Assembly (NCBI GenBank): GCA_949287095.1
Contig: CASEFA010000019.1
Span: 1 to 42,247 of the forward strand
From: an uncultured Bacillota bacterium
Lineage (GTDB): Bacteria > Bacillota > Clostridia > Peptostreptococcales > Anaerovoracaceae
Length of the DNA stretch: 42,247 bases
Direction: 5' to 3'
Numbering within the stretch: position 1 is the stretch's first letter; every line of letters starts with the position of its first letter. Of the stretch, positions 42,153 to 42,247 are shown piece after piece. The translations under genes were made by a program, and so were the position numbers. The notes beneath the pieces are model-generated. The model searched no databases, was not told where the DNA came from, and saw only the letters and a list, made by a program, of their open reading frames with translations.

Positions 42153-42247
42153 CCGGCAACGTCCTGCTTTCCCGGGCAGTCTCCCGCCAGGTATCATCGG
42201 CGCTGGGGAGCTTAACTTCTGTGTTCGGGATGGGTACAGGTGTGTCC
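42153..42247 (-). rRNA. 5S ribosomal RNA, 3' part
   Basis: The minus strand reads the typical 5S blocks: GTACCCATCCCGAACAC, GAAGTTAAGC and the end GGACGTTGCCGG. The 5' end continues beyond the window edge. Followed by tRNA-Glu and tRNA-Leu, it is the tail of a ribosomal RNA operon coming in from the right. Confidence 0.93.

Overview
The window looks like chromosomal DNA from a Gram-positive anaerobe of the class Clostridia (Bacillota). Evidence seen: a PolC-type replicase, the Firmicutes gene order pyrH-frr-uppS-cdsA-dxr-rseP-ispG-polC, AGGAGG ribosome binding sites, 4Fe-4S enzymes and teichoic-acid-type glycosyl/polyol phosphotransferases. A placement near Anaerovoracaceae / Family XIII is a guess from overall flavour, not a demonstrated assignment.

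Layout. (1) 1-521: a frameshifted IS200-type transposase and its end hairpin. (2) 532-4946, minus: gltX, a YitT-family membrane protein, a NYN-domain protein and a nitrilase-superfamily hydrolase, from one sigma-A-type promoter and ending in a terminator. (3) 4975-9471, plus: DUF6873 protein (apparently leaderless), a radical SAM protein, the ACT-domain/PFL (UPF0237/UPF0210) pair and a ferredoxin-tailed aldo/keto reductase, closed by a strong terminator. (4) 9520-10952, minus: a YjiH-family membrane protein. (5) 11109-21362, minus: the pyrH-to-polC housekeeping operon (translation recycling, phospholipid and isoprenoid synthesis, site-2 protease, replication). Its PolC lacks the proofreading exonuclease insert. 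(6) 21398-23183: NhaC-family antiporter. (7) 23281-29627: a sigma-54 locus. An enhancer-binding activator and a catalytically degenerate class A beta-lactamase-fold protein face a near-consensus -24/-12 promoter that drives an amino acid permease, a D-aminoacylase-like amidohydrolase and an intact serine hydrolase. (8) 29750-37122, minus: a surface-polymer cluster with a GatD-like polyol-phosphate dehydrogenase, an IspD/TarI-type cytidylyltransferase, a membrane acyltransferase, a GatZ-like protein and two CDP-polyol phosphotransferases. (9) 37186-38868: a graveyard of gene fragments (ABC ATPase, response regulator, YbaK, ISL3 transposase). (10) 38971-41646: a tyrosine recombinase with an altered active site, a Nudix hydrolase, a candidate C-rich small RNA and a YprB-type nuclease. 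(11) 41650-42247: a duplicated tRNA-Leu 3' end, tRNA-Leu, tRNA-Glu and a partial 5S rRNA.

The most interesting items are the exonuclease-less PolC, the sigma-54 locus pairing a dead and a live copy of the same hydrolase fold, the GatD/GatZ/cytidylyltransferase cluster that may make an unusual CDP-polyol, the C-rich sRNA candidate, and three reading frames each disrupted by exactly one extra base in a six-base homopolymer. All calls come from reading the sequence; no database search was run.
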